A stretch of DNA of 64,000 nucleotides from G963665185 sp049723905 (GCF_049723905.1 NZ_JBJKFD010000001.1:1178001-1242000), one strand, 5' to 3'. Counted from the stretch's first letter, positions 8,516 to 17,565 are shown. Notes: a model not told the origin generated them from the sequence alone. Translations and numbers: made by a program.

Positions 8516-9052
8516 TCAGCCTTCCTGCTGGTTGTGCAAGAACTTCGGGCAGTTGTCTTTAAGGCTGCAGATAGGACAGCCACCGTCGTATGGATACGGG
8601 GTGAGCACTGCGTATTGGTGGTCCAGTGCCCCCTGGTCGTTCCAGGTTACTCCGACCTTTTTGATCGCCTTGCGAAGCTCCTTGGTAGGATGGGGAACCG
8701 GAGCGCATCCGGCACCGTCTGCAAGCTCGGGGATAAACCCGCTGGCAGCGGACATGACCATGGAAATAGCCAGCGTATGCATGGCGAATCCATCGGCAGG
8801 AGTTTTACTCCACAGATTGTCCACGTCGAGATCCACGGTCCGGCCGAGATGCACCAAAAGCACACCTTTGCCGTTCGCCTCGTCCTTGGGTTCAAAATGG
8901 TAGGCTTTGAGTTTCGGCAGCCACTCGAACCATTTGGTTTCGAGCTTTTCCAGAAGCTCGTGCTCGATGCGGCGGGAACCGAACATTCCGAGAAAAAATC
9001 CCAGATCGAATTCCGGTTCGGACTTAAGGGTCTTGTATCGCAATTGGCTCAT
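8516..9052 (-). CDS. Hypothetical protein (178 aa) with C-terminal cysteine motif
   Basis: This family is not recognised. The 178-residue soluble protein starts MSQLRYKTLKSEPEFDLGFF at ATG 9052 and carries a C-terminal cysteine group, GCPICSLKDNCPKF, spaced C-x2-C-x5-C, which could bind a metal. There are no membrane segments. It is followed with a 1-base gap by the 146-residue unknown, so the two probably work together. Long frames on the opposite strand here are shadows. Confidence 0.7.
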   Translation of the reverse strand: MSQLRYKTLKSEPEFDLGFFLGMFGSRRIEHELLEKLETKWFEWLPKLKAYHFEPKDEANGKGVLLVHLGRTVDLDVDNLWSKTPADGFAMHTLAISMVMSAASGFIPELADGAGCAPVPHPTKELRKAIKKVGVTWNDQGALDHQYAVLTPYPYDGGCPICSLKDNCPKFLHNQQEG

Positions 9053-9230
9053 TGAACACTCCAGTGCGGCAAATAACCCCGGGCAAATGCTTACAAGACG
9101 GAGCATCCTCCGCACGCACGCCCCGGGCCGAATTTCATAATGAATGTCCGGGCGGTGTACCGTTTTTGGGAGCGGTTTACAAGTCCGGGAAGGGCAAGGG
9201 AACTCGAGAGGAAAGGCAGTTCTCCCCCGG

Positions 9231-10202
9231 TTATGGGGTCGCACTGCTGAACTGACGGGCCTGATCCTCCAAACGCTGCGATTCAAGATCGGACTGGGCG
9301 GAACGGGCGGCCAAAGAAGCCGGCTTTTCCTTGATGAGATTTTCCAAGACCTTGCGCCAAGTGACGTCGTCGCCAATTTTCTTGTAAATGCCAGCCAGAC
9401 GGTACTGGAACGCGGGCCAGTCCGGTGCGCTTTTCTTGATAAGGGAGTTGTACTCCATGGCCCACTGCAGGGTATCCGTCAGACGTCCCGAGTACTCGGT
9501 GGCGTCCATGAGCATGACCAGCAGATCCTTGACCTTCTGGTTGTCCTCACCCGAAGCCAGGAACAGAGCCAAACCTTCCTGGGCGAAAACATACTGTTTC
9601 TGCAGCTGGCCCTCTTCTCCGGCAAAACGAGCCATGTAATACAGAGCGTAGGCACGTTTGACCGGATCGCTTTTATACTCTGCGGCAAGCTTGGCCCACA
9701 GGTTGCGACTTTTGTCCATCTCACCGAGATTTACCAGGGCCAGGGCCTGGGCGTAATCGACTTCGAACCGCAACTTTTCAGGCAGCTCCCATTTGGAGAT
9801 ATTGTTGCCCAAGTCGACAATCTCGCTCCAGCCATCACGGTCCAGATAAATATTCAAGGCCATTTCCACAGCCATTTCGGAAAGCCTGCCCTGCTTGTCG
9901 CCCTGCAGAAACGGCTTGGCCATGGCCAGGGCCTGCTCCGGAGCATCGCGCTTCCAATAGCTCAAGGCCACTGCCATGCGGGAGTCCGGAGTCAGCCTGT
10001 CCAGATGCTCTGCCAAGTAGGGATGTTCTTCCCAGGTTTTGATGATGCGAGGATAATTTTCCTCGGCCACGGCCTGGGCCGTGCTTTTTTCAAAAGCAGC
10101 CAACCCCACGTCCTGGGCTCTCTTGGCAAGCGAACTCTTGGGATAGAGTTTGAAGAAGTCCCCGGCCGCGTCCATGGCCTTTTCCTGCTGGTTGTTGAAC
10201 AT
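9231..10202 (-). CDS. C-terminal fragment of the exported TPR protein, after the frameshift
   Basis: This frame holds about 323 residues of helical TPR-type repeats (for example FKLYPKSSLAKRAQDVGLAAF, DLGNNISKWELPEKLRFEVDYAQALALVNLG fragments) and ends QFSSATP. It has no plausible independent start: the ATG at 10202 falls inside the TATATATAT tract where the upstream frame goes wrong, and the sequence MFNNQQEKAMDAAGDFFKLYPK continues the repeat pattern of the N-terminal part. Adding one TA unit at 10201-10209 would join both frames into one protein of about 1,100 residues. Treat it as part of the same gene. Confidence 0.8.
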   Translation of the reverse strand: MFNNQQEKAMDAAGDFFKLYPKSSLAKRAQDVGLAAFEKSTAQAVAEENYPRIIKTWEEHPYLAEHLDRLTPDSRMAVALSYWKRDAPEQALAMAKPFLQGDKQGRLSEMAVEMALNIYLDRDGWSEIVDLGNNISKWELPEKLRFEVDYAQALALVNLGEMDKSRNLWAKLAAEYKSDPVKRAYALYYMARFAGEEGQLQKQYVFAQEGLALFLASGEDNQKVKDLLVMLMDATEYSGRLTDTLQWAMEYNSLIKKSAPDWPAFQYRLAGIYKKIGDDVTWRKVLENLIKEKPASLAARSAQSDLESQRLEDQARQFSSATP

Positions 10203-12513
10203 ATATATACCACATGGCCAACTTCAACTGCGCCAGGGGCGCCAAGGCACTTTTGGGAAATTTCTTTACAATCTTGGTATAAATTTCCACCGGACGGACG
10301 TTGTAAGGCCGGTCGAATACCGTGAACATCTGATTCATATCCGGATCGTCGTAGATGCCCTCTTCCGCCAGGCGCATGTTGGACACCAGCCCACCCTGCG
10401 AATCCGGATAATTCTTCGCAGTAAACGAATAGACGTCCTTGGCAGCCTCCGGCTTTTTCTCCCGCAGATAGATATCTCCGATACGGGCCAGGATGATATC
10501 CATGTCCGGTGCGTCCGGAGTCAGGTTATAGAAGGTCCAGTAGTCGCTTTTGGCTTTATCGAATTTATCCAGCTTGTTGGCAATGTTTCCTGACAAACGC
10601 AAAAATTCTGGGGATTCCACGTAATAACGGGGCCAGCGTTTATCAATGTAGTCCACAATCTGGTAGGCCTGCTGCTCAAAGCCGAGATGATCCAAGGAGT
10701 TCGCAAGTCCCAAAGACGCTTCACGAACCACCTTGCTGTCCGGGTAGGTCTGTACAAGATACTGGAAGCGGTCGGCCGCCTTGCGGTAATCGCCTTTATC
10801 GAAGTTGTATTGGCCCCAATAGTATTCAATATAGGGAATATTATCGTCGTCCGGATACTTTTTCTTGAGAATATTGAAGTATGCCCCTGCCTCCGGGATA
10901 TTGCCGACCTTCATGTTGATCAGCCCCAGATTGAGGAGACCTTCGGGCACCCGCATAGACTTTGGATTGAAGTTTATAGCGCGGTCGAAGGCTCCTGTCA
11001 CTTCGTTGTAATGGGTGGACAGGTCGTCCTTGTACAGCTGAAATTTTGCGGATGCCAGGGTGTACAGCGTTTCCTCACGCATATTCTCGGGAAAATCTTT
11101 ATCCTTGAGCAACGGTTCCAAAAGATCCACGGCCTGCTTGTAGTTGTCGGCCATGATCAGAGAATTCGCCTGGTCCAGATCGGTCTCGATTTCAATGCGT
11201 CGCACGGTGGCATTGTCCATGGGCGGGGCCGCCTGGTCCTCGGCTGGAACAGTCCCCGTATCCGAGGTGGCGTTCTCCATGGCGATATCCACGGCCTCGG
11301 CTTCTTTCCCCGCCTCGGCTTCCGACGTGATATCCTGCCCAAGTTCCCCACCTGTGGAAACGTCCTTGCGAATATCGGCGGATGTTTCCGCAACGTCGCT
11401 TCCGGCGGTGGAAGCAAAATCGCCCACTCCATGTTCCGCATCGGCCAACATCTGCTTGAGCGTCTTTTTGACAGCCTTCATGCGTAGAGAAGGTCCCGGA
11501 GGTTGGCGCGGCACCTCTGATGAAGATGTGCCCGCCAGTGACGGAGTTTTCTGCGGCACAACGTCGGCAGGCTGCTCCACCTCTTTTTGCATGTCCGCCA
11601 TTTCCACGGCATTGGAAACTTTGCCCGCTGCCGAAGAACTTTCAGCCGGCGCAGGCTCTTCAGCGGAAACAGGTTGCTCCACAGGCTGCGTTATCTGGGG
11701 CGCGGTCTGGGGCGCGGTCTGCGGACCGGGCGGGCTCTGGGGAACAACACTGGTGGTGAAGGATTCGGCCTTGCTCGGGCCGTTCTTCTGAATGGGTGCG
11801 CGCATGGCATACGGCACACTAAAAAAAGGTTTGCGTCCATCCGCGCTTACAGGTTCAGGCGCTGAAGCTTGCGTACTGGAAGTCTCAGGCTGTTCAGATT
11901 TGGTTTCAGCTTCGGGCGTCTGTACGGCAGTTGGCGCCTTTGCCACTTTGGCAGTTCCCTTTGCAGGCGCAGAAGAAACAGACAAAGAGGGTGTAGGGGG
12001 TTTTGCAGATGCAGATGTGCGCGTTGATTGCGGCTTTGGGGCCGATTTCGGTTTGGACGAAGTTGCCCGCCGTTCTCCTCGTGGTTTCCAACGTGCACCG
12101 ATAGGATCTTGAAATACCTGCATTATCAGACTGTTTTCCTGTGGAGGAAGCTTGATAAAGCCGAACGCACTGTCGGCCATATTCAATTCCAGCCCGTTAT
12201 TGGTAGGACGAATGGAGCGGATGAGGCGGGAATTGGGAAATGTCTGTGCGTCGGGTCTGTTTTCCTGTTTCCACGGGTTCGCACCCAACGAAACCAACAC
12301 CCGGTTTGTCCCGGTGCGCTGCACACGTGGAGCCGCCAGCTGGGAGTCCCAGGAAAGGCTCAAGGTTTCCGTACTGTCCGAGACGCTCAGCTCATAACTC
12401 AGCGCCCACCCCTGAGAAGGAAGGGCAATGAACGCCAGAAGCGCGGCAAGAAGCCAGCAAATGCTGGTGCGTGATATTTTTCTCACGAAAGCTGTTATGC
12501 AATTACCATGCAA
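10090..12513 (-). CDS. Large exported TPR protein, N-terminal part, frameshifted at a TA repeat
   Basis: The frame encodes a signal peptide (ICWLLAALLAFIALPSQGWA), then an AMIN-like beta domain (about residues 40-145). A long Pro/Ala/Ser/Glu-rich disordered region (about 145-430) precedes TPR repeats from about 450 onwards. The real product should continue in the frame of 9231-10202; here the tail after LAMWYIY (VQQPAGKGHG onward) is out of frame. The start is uncertain: TTG 12513 with a distant AAGGAA, or GTG 12486 just before the signal peptide. I know of no function for the family; a scaffold role in the periplasm is inferred. The neighbouring sigma-54 activator lies upstream on the same strand. 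Confidence 0.8.
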   Translation of the reverse strand: MHGNCITAFVRKISRTSICWLLAALLAFIALPSQGWALSYELSVSDSTETLSLSWDSQLAAPRVQRTGTNRVLVSLGANPWKQENRPDAQTFPNSRLIRSIRPTNNGLELNMADSAFGFIKLPPQENSLIMQVFQDPIGARWKPRGERRATSSKPKSAPKPQSTRTSASAKPPTPSLSVSSAPAKGTAKVAKAPTAVQTPEAETKSEQPETSSTQASAPEPVSADGRKPFFSVPYAMRAPIQKNGPSKAESFTTSVVPQSPPGPQTAPQTAPQITQPVEQPVSAEEPAPAESSSAAGKVSNAVEMADMQKEVEQPADVVPQKTPSLAGTSSSEVPRQPPGPSLRMKAVKKTLKQMLADAEHGVGDFASTAGSDVAETSADIRKDVSTGGELGQDITSEAEAGKEAEAVDIAMENATSDTGTVPAEDQAAPPMDNATVRRIEIETDLDQANSLIMADNYKQAVDLLEPLLKDKDFPENMREETLYTLASAKFQLYKDDLSTHYNEVTGAFDRAINFNPKSMRVPEGLLNLGLINMKVGNIPEAGAYFNILKKKYPDDDNIPYIEYYWGQYNFDKGDYRKAADRFQYLVQTYPDSKVVREASLGLANSLDHLGFEQQAYQIVDYIDKRWPRYYVESPEFLRLSGNIANKLDKFDKAKSDYWTFYNLTPDAPDMDIILARIGDIYLREKKPEAAKDVYSFTAKNYPDSQGGLVSNMRLAEEGIYDDPDMNQMFTVFDRPYNVRPVEIYTKIVKKFPKSALAPLAQLKLAMWYIYVQQPAGKGHGRGRGLLQTLSQEFACQESPGRGVGCF
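10201..10209. repeat. Short TA dinucleotide tract at the frameshift point
   Basis: ATATATATA, read as TATATATAT on the coding strand, sits exactly where the TPR reading frame breaks. A change of one dinucleotide unit (+2) restores the frame. Confidence 0.8.
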
Positions 12514-12703
12514 AAACGACCTATTTCCTTTATCTCACCTCGGGACAGAGCCCCAAACGTATTCAAAGGCGGAAAAGATACTCTTGTGAACGCCTTTAGA
12601 ACACTTATCGGCCTTCCCCAAGGCAGCCCCGCTACTGCACATGGCGCAAACAAAAAATTTATGGGCATCCGAGGGGATACCGCCGCAAGCTTTTGCGGGC
12701 CAA

Positions 12704-13714
12704 CTACATATCTATTTTTTTCTTCTTCAGTTTTTCAATCAGTGTAGTCCGCTTGATGCCCAGAATTTCAGCAGCCTGGTTTTTTACTCCGCTGGACATG
12801 TCCAACGCCTGACGCAAAAGACGTTCCTCCACAGCTTCCAAAAATTCCTTCAAGGGCATGTCGTGCTCTTTCAAATGCTCTATGGTCGGCCAGCAGAACC
12901 CCGCTTCCACCGCCACAGGCTCGGGGCTGGGTTTTTCCTCCCCCATATCACGCCATATCTTTTCCGGAAGGTCTTCTGCCACAATCTCATCGCTTTCGCA
13001 TAGAATGGACAGGCGTTCCATGAAGTTTTCAAGTTCCCGCACATTGCCGGGCCAGCTGTAGCGCATGAGCATGTCGCGAGCTTGCTCGGAAAGATTCAGT
13101 CCTTGCCTGTCCTTATCCGTACAAAACCTTCCGAGAAAATGGCTGGCAAGCGAAAGAATATCCCGCCCTCTTTCACGCAGTGGAGGCAGGTGCATGGGGA
13201 TGACATTGAGACGATAAAAAAGGTCTTCGCGGAATCTTCCGGCTTCGACTTCCTTTTCCAGATCGCGGTTGGTGGCAGCGACAACCCTGACATCGGCTTG
13301 TAGCGTTTTGGTTCCGCCAACGCGTTCAAACTCCCGCTCCTGCAGGACACGCAAAATTTTGACCTGAAGACTTAAATCCATCTCGCCGATTTCATCAAGA
13401 AAGACGGTTCCGCCTTGCGCCAATTCAAAACGCCCTGGGCGGGAACGAACTGCATGGGTAAAAGCGCCTTTTTCGTGTCCAAAAAGCTCGGATTCCAAAA
13501 GCTCTTTAGGGATTGCGCCGCAGTTTATAGGTACAAACGGATGTTGTGCTCGTTTACTATTACGATGCAGAGCCCGGACAAGCAGCTCCTTGCCCGTACC
13601 GGACTCGCCAGTAACAAGGACTGTGGAGTCTGTGGGTGCCACCTTTTGCAGGACTTTGAAGACATCCTGCAGAGCACGGCTCTCTCCTATAATACCATCC
13701 AATTTCAGGCTCAT
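12704..13714 (-). CDS. Sigma-54-dependent transcriptional activator (FlrC/NtrC type, no receiver domain)
   Basis: A 336-residue enhancer-binding protein consisting of an AAA+ sigma-54 interaction domain and a C-terminal Fis-type helix-turn-helix. Walker A GESGTGKE is at residues 36-43. The sigma-54 contact loop reads GAFTHA (near 84) where GAFTGA is usual. Walker B GGTVFLDEIGEM is near 100-111, the R-finger region is in FREDLFYRLNVI, and WPGNVREL follows. The DNA-binding helix pair NQAAEILGIKRTTLIEKLKKK closes the protein. No N-terminal receiver or GAF domain is present, so activity must be controlled by another protein or by its level. ATG 13714 has a GGAG site 6 bases upstream. Confidence 0.92.
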   Translation of the reverse strand: MSLKLDGIIGESRALQDVFKVLQKVAPTDSTVLVTGESGTGKELLVRALHRNSKRAQHPFVPINCGAIPKELLESELFGHEKGAFTHAVRSRPGRFELAQGGTVFLDEIGEMDLSLQVKILRVLQEREFERVGGTKTLQADVRVVAATNRDLEKEVEAGRFREDLFYRLNVIPMHLPPLRERGRDILSLASHFLGRFCTDKDRQGLNLSEQARDMLMRYSWPGNVRELENFMERLSILCESDEIVAEDLPEKIWRDMGEEKPSPEPVAVEAGFCWPTIEHLKEHDMPLKEFLEAVEERLLRQALDMSSGVKNQAAEILGIKRTTLIEKLKKKKIDM

Positions 13715-13953
13715 GTTTACTCCATTGGCTGGCTCGCATTAGTCTACCACAATGCAATGCCTGAAATTGTGGTGTCAATTCTATGACGCAAAGTCAATTA
13801 AAAAATGGAAAAAATAACAAATAATCAAGCTCCTTCCCTTTCTTGAAGATATTTGCCAAGAAAAACATGGATTTCATATTCCCGCTACGGTAGGTTTTAC
13901 GTATAAATGTTACGTCCCACGACGGTATTCAGGCAAAATCAAGGAGTCTTCCC

Positions 13954-14985
13954 ATGAAACGATTGATGCTCCCATTAGTGGCAGTTGCAATGCTTTGCAT
14001 GGTCGCAACCGCCTATGCGCAAAGCTATCAAAAAAAAGCAGACAACTTCGTCATCCTTTTCGATTCCTCCGGCTCCATGAGCAAGGAATACTATGACACC
14101 GGCAAGAAAAAAGCCGTCATAGCCAAAGAAATTCTGGAAGCCATGAACCAGCACATTCCCGATTTGGGATACCGCTGTGCCCTTTACGGCTTTACCCCCT
14201 GGAAACAATTCTACGGTCCGGAACAATACGACCGCGATCAGTTTGCGCAGGCCATCAACGCTCTGCCCATCGATCCCAACATCGTATTCGGCTATCCGAC
14301 TCCCATGGGGAAAGCCATGGTGGAGCTTGGCCCCGTACTGGACCAGCTTGAAGGACGCACGCTCGTGTACCTTTTTTCCGACGGACTCAATACCGACGAC
14401 CTCAACGTCATCAAAAAAGCCGAAACCCTGACCAAAAAACACGACGTCTGCTTCATCATCGTCAGCATGGCGACCACTGATGAGGGGCAGGCAACTTTGA
14501 ACGCTATTCGCGACCTTACCGAATGCTCACACATCATCGGTTTTGACGAAGCAGTAAGAAGCCCCGAGCTTTTCCTGTCTTCGATGTACGAGGAGACAGC
14601 GCCCGAGGTCGTCATAGTGCAAAAGAAGGTCGTCAAGTTGCTGCCGCCGCCTCCTGCCGTCGAAACCATCTGGTTCGGGCTTGATTCCACTAAACTCGAC
14701 GCCTACTCCCGCTCCGTCTGCGACAAATTCGCTGCAGACCTGATCAACAATCCTGAAAGCAAGCTCGGCATCGCCGGATTCGCCAGCTCCGAAGCTTCAG
14801 ATGAGTACAATATCAATCTGTCCAAGAAGCGTGCAGAAACCGTGCGCGACTACTTTGTACAGAACGGCATTTCCGCCGACCGTATAGAACTCAAGTGGTT
14901 CGGCGAAAAGTCACCTGCAGTTTCCAACGAAACCAAGGCTGGACGCCGTCTCAACCGCCGAGTCGAAATGGTTGTCATCCCGTAG
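13954..14985 (+). CDS. Exported VWA-OmpA family protein
   Basis: A 343-residue cell-envelope protein. The signal peptide is at residues 1-22 (cleavage after AYA). A von Willebrand A domain spans about 30-210, with an intact metal-ion-dependent adhesion site: DSSGS at 37-41, Thr in YPTPMG near 112 and Asp in FSDGLNTDD near 140. A linker with Pro run (LLPPPP) leads to an OmpA/MotB peptidoglycan-binding domain (about 225-343; FGLDSTKLDAYS, GFASSEASDEYNINLSKKRAETV, RRLNRRVEMVV). It probably anchors to peptidoglycan and binds a protein partner through the VWA. AAGGAG precedes ATG 13954. It is a single gene with a strong terminator. Confidence 0.9.
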   Translation: MKRLMLPLVAVAMLCMVATAYAQSYQKKADNFVILFDSSGSMSKEYYDTGKKKAVIAKEILEAMNQHIPDLGYRCALYGFTPWKQFYGPEQYDRDQFAQAINALPIDPNIVFGYPTPMGKAMVELGPVLDQLEGRTLVYLFSDGLNTDDLNVIKKAETLTKKHDVCFIIVSMATTDEGQATLNAIRDLTECSHIIGFDEAVRSPELFLSSMYEETAPEVVIVQKKVVKLLPPPPAVETIWFGLDSTKLDAYSRSVCDKFAADLINNPESKLGIAGFASSEASDEYNINLSKKRAETVRDYFVQNGISADRIELKWFGEKSPAVSNETKAGRRLNRRVEMVVIP

Positions 14986-14996
14986 ACCGAAAAGCA

Positions 14997-15034
14997 AAGG
15001 GGAGAAATCCAGTAACGGATTTCTCCCCTTTTAT
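14997..15034 (+). terminator. Rho-independent terminator after the VWA-OmpA gene
   Basis: A perfect 14-bp stem (14997-15010 with 15017-15030), 6-nt loop and a following T-rich stretch, starting 12 bases after the stop codon. Confidence 0.92.
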
Positions 15035-15345
15035 ATTTACTCGGCAATGAAGGCCGCACTTCGCTCTCTGCCTCCTCGGTTCCCCCCCCCCAAAAAAAAA
15101 ACGCTACAAACCAGCCGCTTGCACCTGCCGACTCCTGTTGCAGTCAGGCTCTTTTCATACATGCAAATAAAAACCCGCCCCTGATTCCCATTACGGAAAA
15201 AAAGACGGGCAATTCCAGTGCGACAGTTATTGATGAGAGCGGAAGCGGGCCGAAATGGCTGCGGTCCAATCGAAACAATACCTATAAGTTACGGCATAAC
15301 TCTGTATTTTCCGCCAGTTAAGATTTCATCCAGAACGTAACGACG
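15035..15345. other. Intergenic region with a C10-A10 homopolymer tract
   Basis: About 310 bases with no credible gene. It contains ten C (15082-15091) directly followed by ten A (15092-15101), an unusual run in this genome. I see no clear promoter or RNA. Confidence 0.55.
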
Positions 15346-15732
15346 CTAGGCAATGGTAAGCATCAAGGGGATAACGTGCAGTTTTGAAGAAACCTGGACA
15401 GTGCGCCCAAGACTCCATTGCAGGCTCTCCGGAGCAAGGCCAGCCTCGGATTCGACAGCACGAGCCACACCCTTTACATCAATAATAGGGTGGCGTTCAA
15501 AAACCTGGGGTAACCCGGTCGTCAGGTTGCATGCAAGGCACTTCCCAGGACGCTGCTTCAGCTGAAAATCAAAACGCAGCACAGAGTCCTCATTGCCTGC
15601 AAACTCCAGGGATATATCGTACGCTCCTTCTTCGGCGTCGCCAAACAATGCCTCAAAAAAACGATCAGCTCTATCTGAAGGAAAAATTTCCTCACACTTG
15701 TCATGGGAAAAAATCTCAGTGTAGTCGGTCAT
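15346..15732 (-). CDS. Conserved hypothetical protein (128 aa)
   Basis: A small acidic soluble protein, MTDYTEIFSHDKC at the N-terminus, with a phrase typical of a Desulfovibrio-restricted family (PSDRADRFFEALFGDAEEGAYD and LKQRPGKCLACNLTTGLP). The CLAC pair may bind metal; its role is unknown. ATG 15732 was preferred over upstream starts because GGGAGGGG lies 8 bases before it. It is monocistronic, with no obvious partner. Confidence 0.75.
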   Translation of the reverse strand: MTDYTEIFSHDKCEEIFPSDRADRFFEALFGDAEEGAYDISLEFAGNEDSVLRFDFQLKQRPGKCLACNLTTGLPQVFERHPIIDVKGVARAVESEAGLAPESLQWSLGRTVQVSSKLHVIPLMLTIA

Positions 15733-16115
15733 TCTGCTTCCCCTCCCGGCATATTCTGGGATCTTTACAGTGTACATACCCGCTGGCATCGTTTGCTATC
15801 ACATGTGCACGGGAAAAGTCCCATCTTTACCTGCGTTATAGAGCACTGTCTGCAGGGCGCCGTGCCCCAAACGTTATAGTTTCAACCATATCATTTTTTA
15901 TATGGTGGGATTTTCCGCGTTTCGAGTTCAATGTCAAGTCCGGGGAAATACCGGTATCCACTGGACACAGCACGAAAAAGGTCCCAAGCGCATCCCGAAA
16001 TCACTGGTCAAACAAAAACCGCCCCTCGGATGAAGGACGGTTAATAAAATATCATGAGCGTGTGCACATTCTGAATATATTGTCCCGAACTGGCCGAACC
16101 TAAATTCGGGCTAAC
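15733..16115. other. Intergenic region between the 128-aa gene and rfbC
   Basis: About 380 bases without a supported gene. It should hold the promoter of the 128-aa gene. A weak hairpin (GCCGAA/TTCGGGC) at about 16090-16108 could end rfbC transcripts on the minus strand; there is no clear T-run. Confidence 0.45.
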
Positions 16116-16670
16116 TTAGTAGACAGGAAGCTTTTCCTTCGGAATATCTTTCAGCAAAGGAGCCTTCTTGTCCTTTTCCGAAAGCAGAAGCCCTTCCTTG
16201 AGGGGCCAGTCGATGTCCACATCGGGGTCGTCCCAACGAAATCCGGCGTCATTCTCCGGCATGTAGTATTCCGTACATTTGTAAACGAAATCCGCGTCGT
16301 CGGAGAGTACCACGAACCCATGGGCAAATCCCGGCGGGACCCACAGTTGGCAATGGTCAATATCGTCGAGCACATGGCCGGTCCACTGGCCGAATGAAGG
16401 TGAGCCGTAGCGGATATCCACGGCAACATCGAAGACCTTGCCCCGTGTTACCCGGACCAGCTTGCCCATAAGACCAGGGTTTTGAAAGTGCACTCCACGC
16501 AGAATCCCCCTGCGCGACCGGGAATGGTTGTCCTGAACAAAGGGCAATGTGATGCCCGCATCCTTCAGAACACTTTCCCGGTACGTTTCCAGAAAAAAAC
16601 CCCTGGTGTCGCCAAACACCTTGGGTTTGAACAGCAAAACTCCATCGAGGGTCGTTTCCTTAATATCCAT
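16116..16670 (-). CDS. rfbC: dTDP-4-dehydrorhamnose 3,5-epimerase
   Basis: RfbC/RmlC epimerises dTDP-4-keto-6-deoxyglucose on the way to dTDP-rhamnose for surface polysaccharide. The 184-residue cupin has FGDTRGFFLETYRES near residues 19-33, QDNHSRSRRGILRGVHFQ (catalytic His) near 46-63, and VPPGFAHGFVVLSD with the Asp partner near 110-125. Its start overlaps the end of rfbA by 11 bases, so the two are co-translated. RfbB and RfbD are not seen in the window, so dTDP-rhamnose synthesis needs genes elsewhere. Confidence 0.95.
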   Translation of the reverse strand: MDIKETTLDGVLLFKPKVFGDTRGFFLETYRESVLKDAGITLPFVQDNHSRSRRGILRGVHFQNPGLMGKLVRVTRGKVFDVAVDIRYGSPSFGQWTGHVLDDIDHCQLWVPPGFAHGFVVLSDDADFVYKCTEYYMPENDAGFRWDDPDVDIDWPLKEGLLLSEKDKKAPLLKDIPKEKLPVY

Positions 16671-17565
16671 ATTCCTTCATGCCTGGTTTGGTAATGAGAT
16701 CGAGGAGATACTGGCCGTAGCCTGTTTTGGCCAACGGTTCTGCGAGCTTGCGGACCTGATCTGCAGAAATATACCCCATCTTGTAGGCTATCTCTTCAAG
16801 ACAGGCTATTTTGAGTCCCTGACGCAATTCTACAGTCTGCACAAAATTTCCAGCTGCCAAAAGCGAATCATGCGTTCCCGTGTCCAACCAAGCGACCCCA
16901 CGCCCAAGCAGTTCAACGCGCAGGGTTCCGCGTTCAAGGTAGGCCTTGTTCACATCGGTAATCTCCAGTTCACCGCGTGGCGAAGGCTTAAGCGACTGAG
17001 CTATGGAAACAACCTCCGGTGAGTAAAAATAAAGTCCGGTCACCGCAAAATTGGATTTTGGATTTTCCGGCTTTTCCTCGATATCGATCACCTTGTGGTC
17101 ATCGTCAAAGGCAACCACGCCATACCGTTTTGCATCCCGCACATGATACCCGAAGATACTCGCACCGTCTCCGGTGTTCTTTATGGCGCTCTGCAGCGTG
17201 TCCGACAGCATGTTGCCAAAGAAAATGTTGTCCCCGAGGATCAGGCAGACCGACGAATCACCTATGAATTCCTTGCCGATGATAAAGGCCTGGGCAATGC
17301 CTTCCGGCTTTGCCTGCTCCTGATAGGTGATGTTCAGCCCCAGCTCGCTTCCGTCACCAAGCAACTGCTCGAAACGGGGCAGGTCCTGAGGCGTGGATAT
17401 GAGCATAATATCCCGAATCCCGGCCATCATAAGAACGGACAGGGGGTAATATATCATGGGCTTGTCGTATATGGGCATGAGCTGCTTGCTCGTGGCCCGT
17501 GTAACCGGGAACAAACGGGTTCCCGACCCACCGGCAAGTATGATGCCTTTCCATTTTTCTGCCAC
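16660..17565 (-). CDS. rfbA: Glucose-1-phosphate thymidylyltransferase
   Basis: RfbA/RmlA makes dTDP-glucose from dTTP and glucose-1-phosphate. The 301-residue protein has the nucleotidyltransferase signature ILAGGSGTRLFPVT near residues 9-22. SKQLMPIYDKPMIYYPLS, LGDNIFFG near 108-115 and the C-terminal allosteric region are also present. The GTG at 17565 with GGAGG 7 bases upstream was chosen over TTG 17571. It precedes rfbC in a two-gene operon. Confidence 0.95.
   Translation of the reverse strand: MAEKWKGIILAGGSGTRLFPVTRATSKQLMPIYDKPMIYYPLSVLMMAGIRDIMLISTPQDLPRFEQLLGDGSELGLNITYQEQAKPEGIAQAFIIGKEFIGDSSVCLILGDNIFFGNMLSDTLQSAIKNTGDGASIFGYHVRDAKRYGVVAFDDDHKVIDIEEKPENPKSNFAVTGLYFYSPEVVSIAQSLKPSPRGELEITDVNKAYLERGTLRVELLGRGVAWLDTGTHDSLLAAGNFVQTVELRQGLKIACLEEIAYKMGYISADQVRKLAEPLAKTGYGQYLLDLITKPGMKEYGY

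Noticed and set aside
15531..16103. 190-residue open frame around the 128-aa gene and intergenic region
   Set aside because: Runs antisense into the supported gene and has no family match or start signal.
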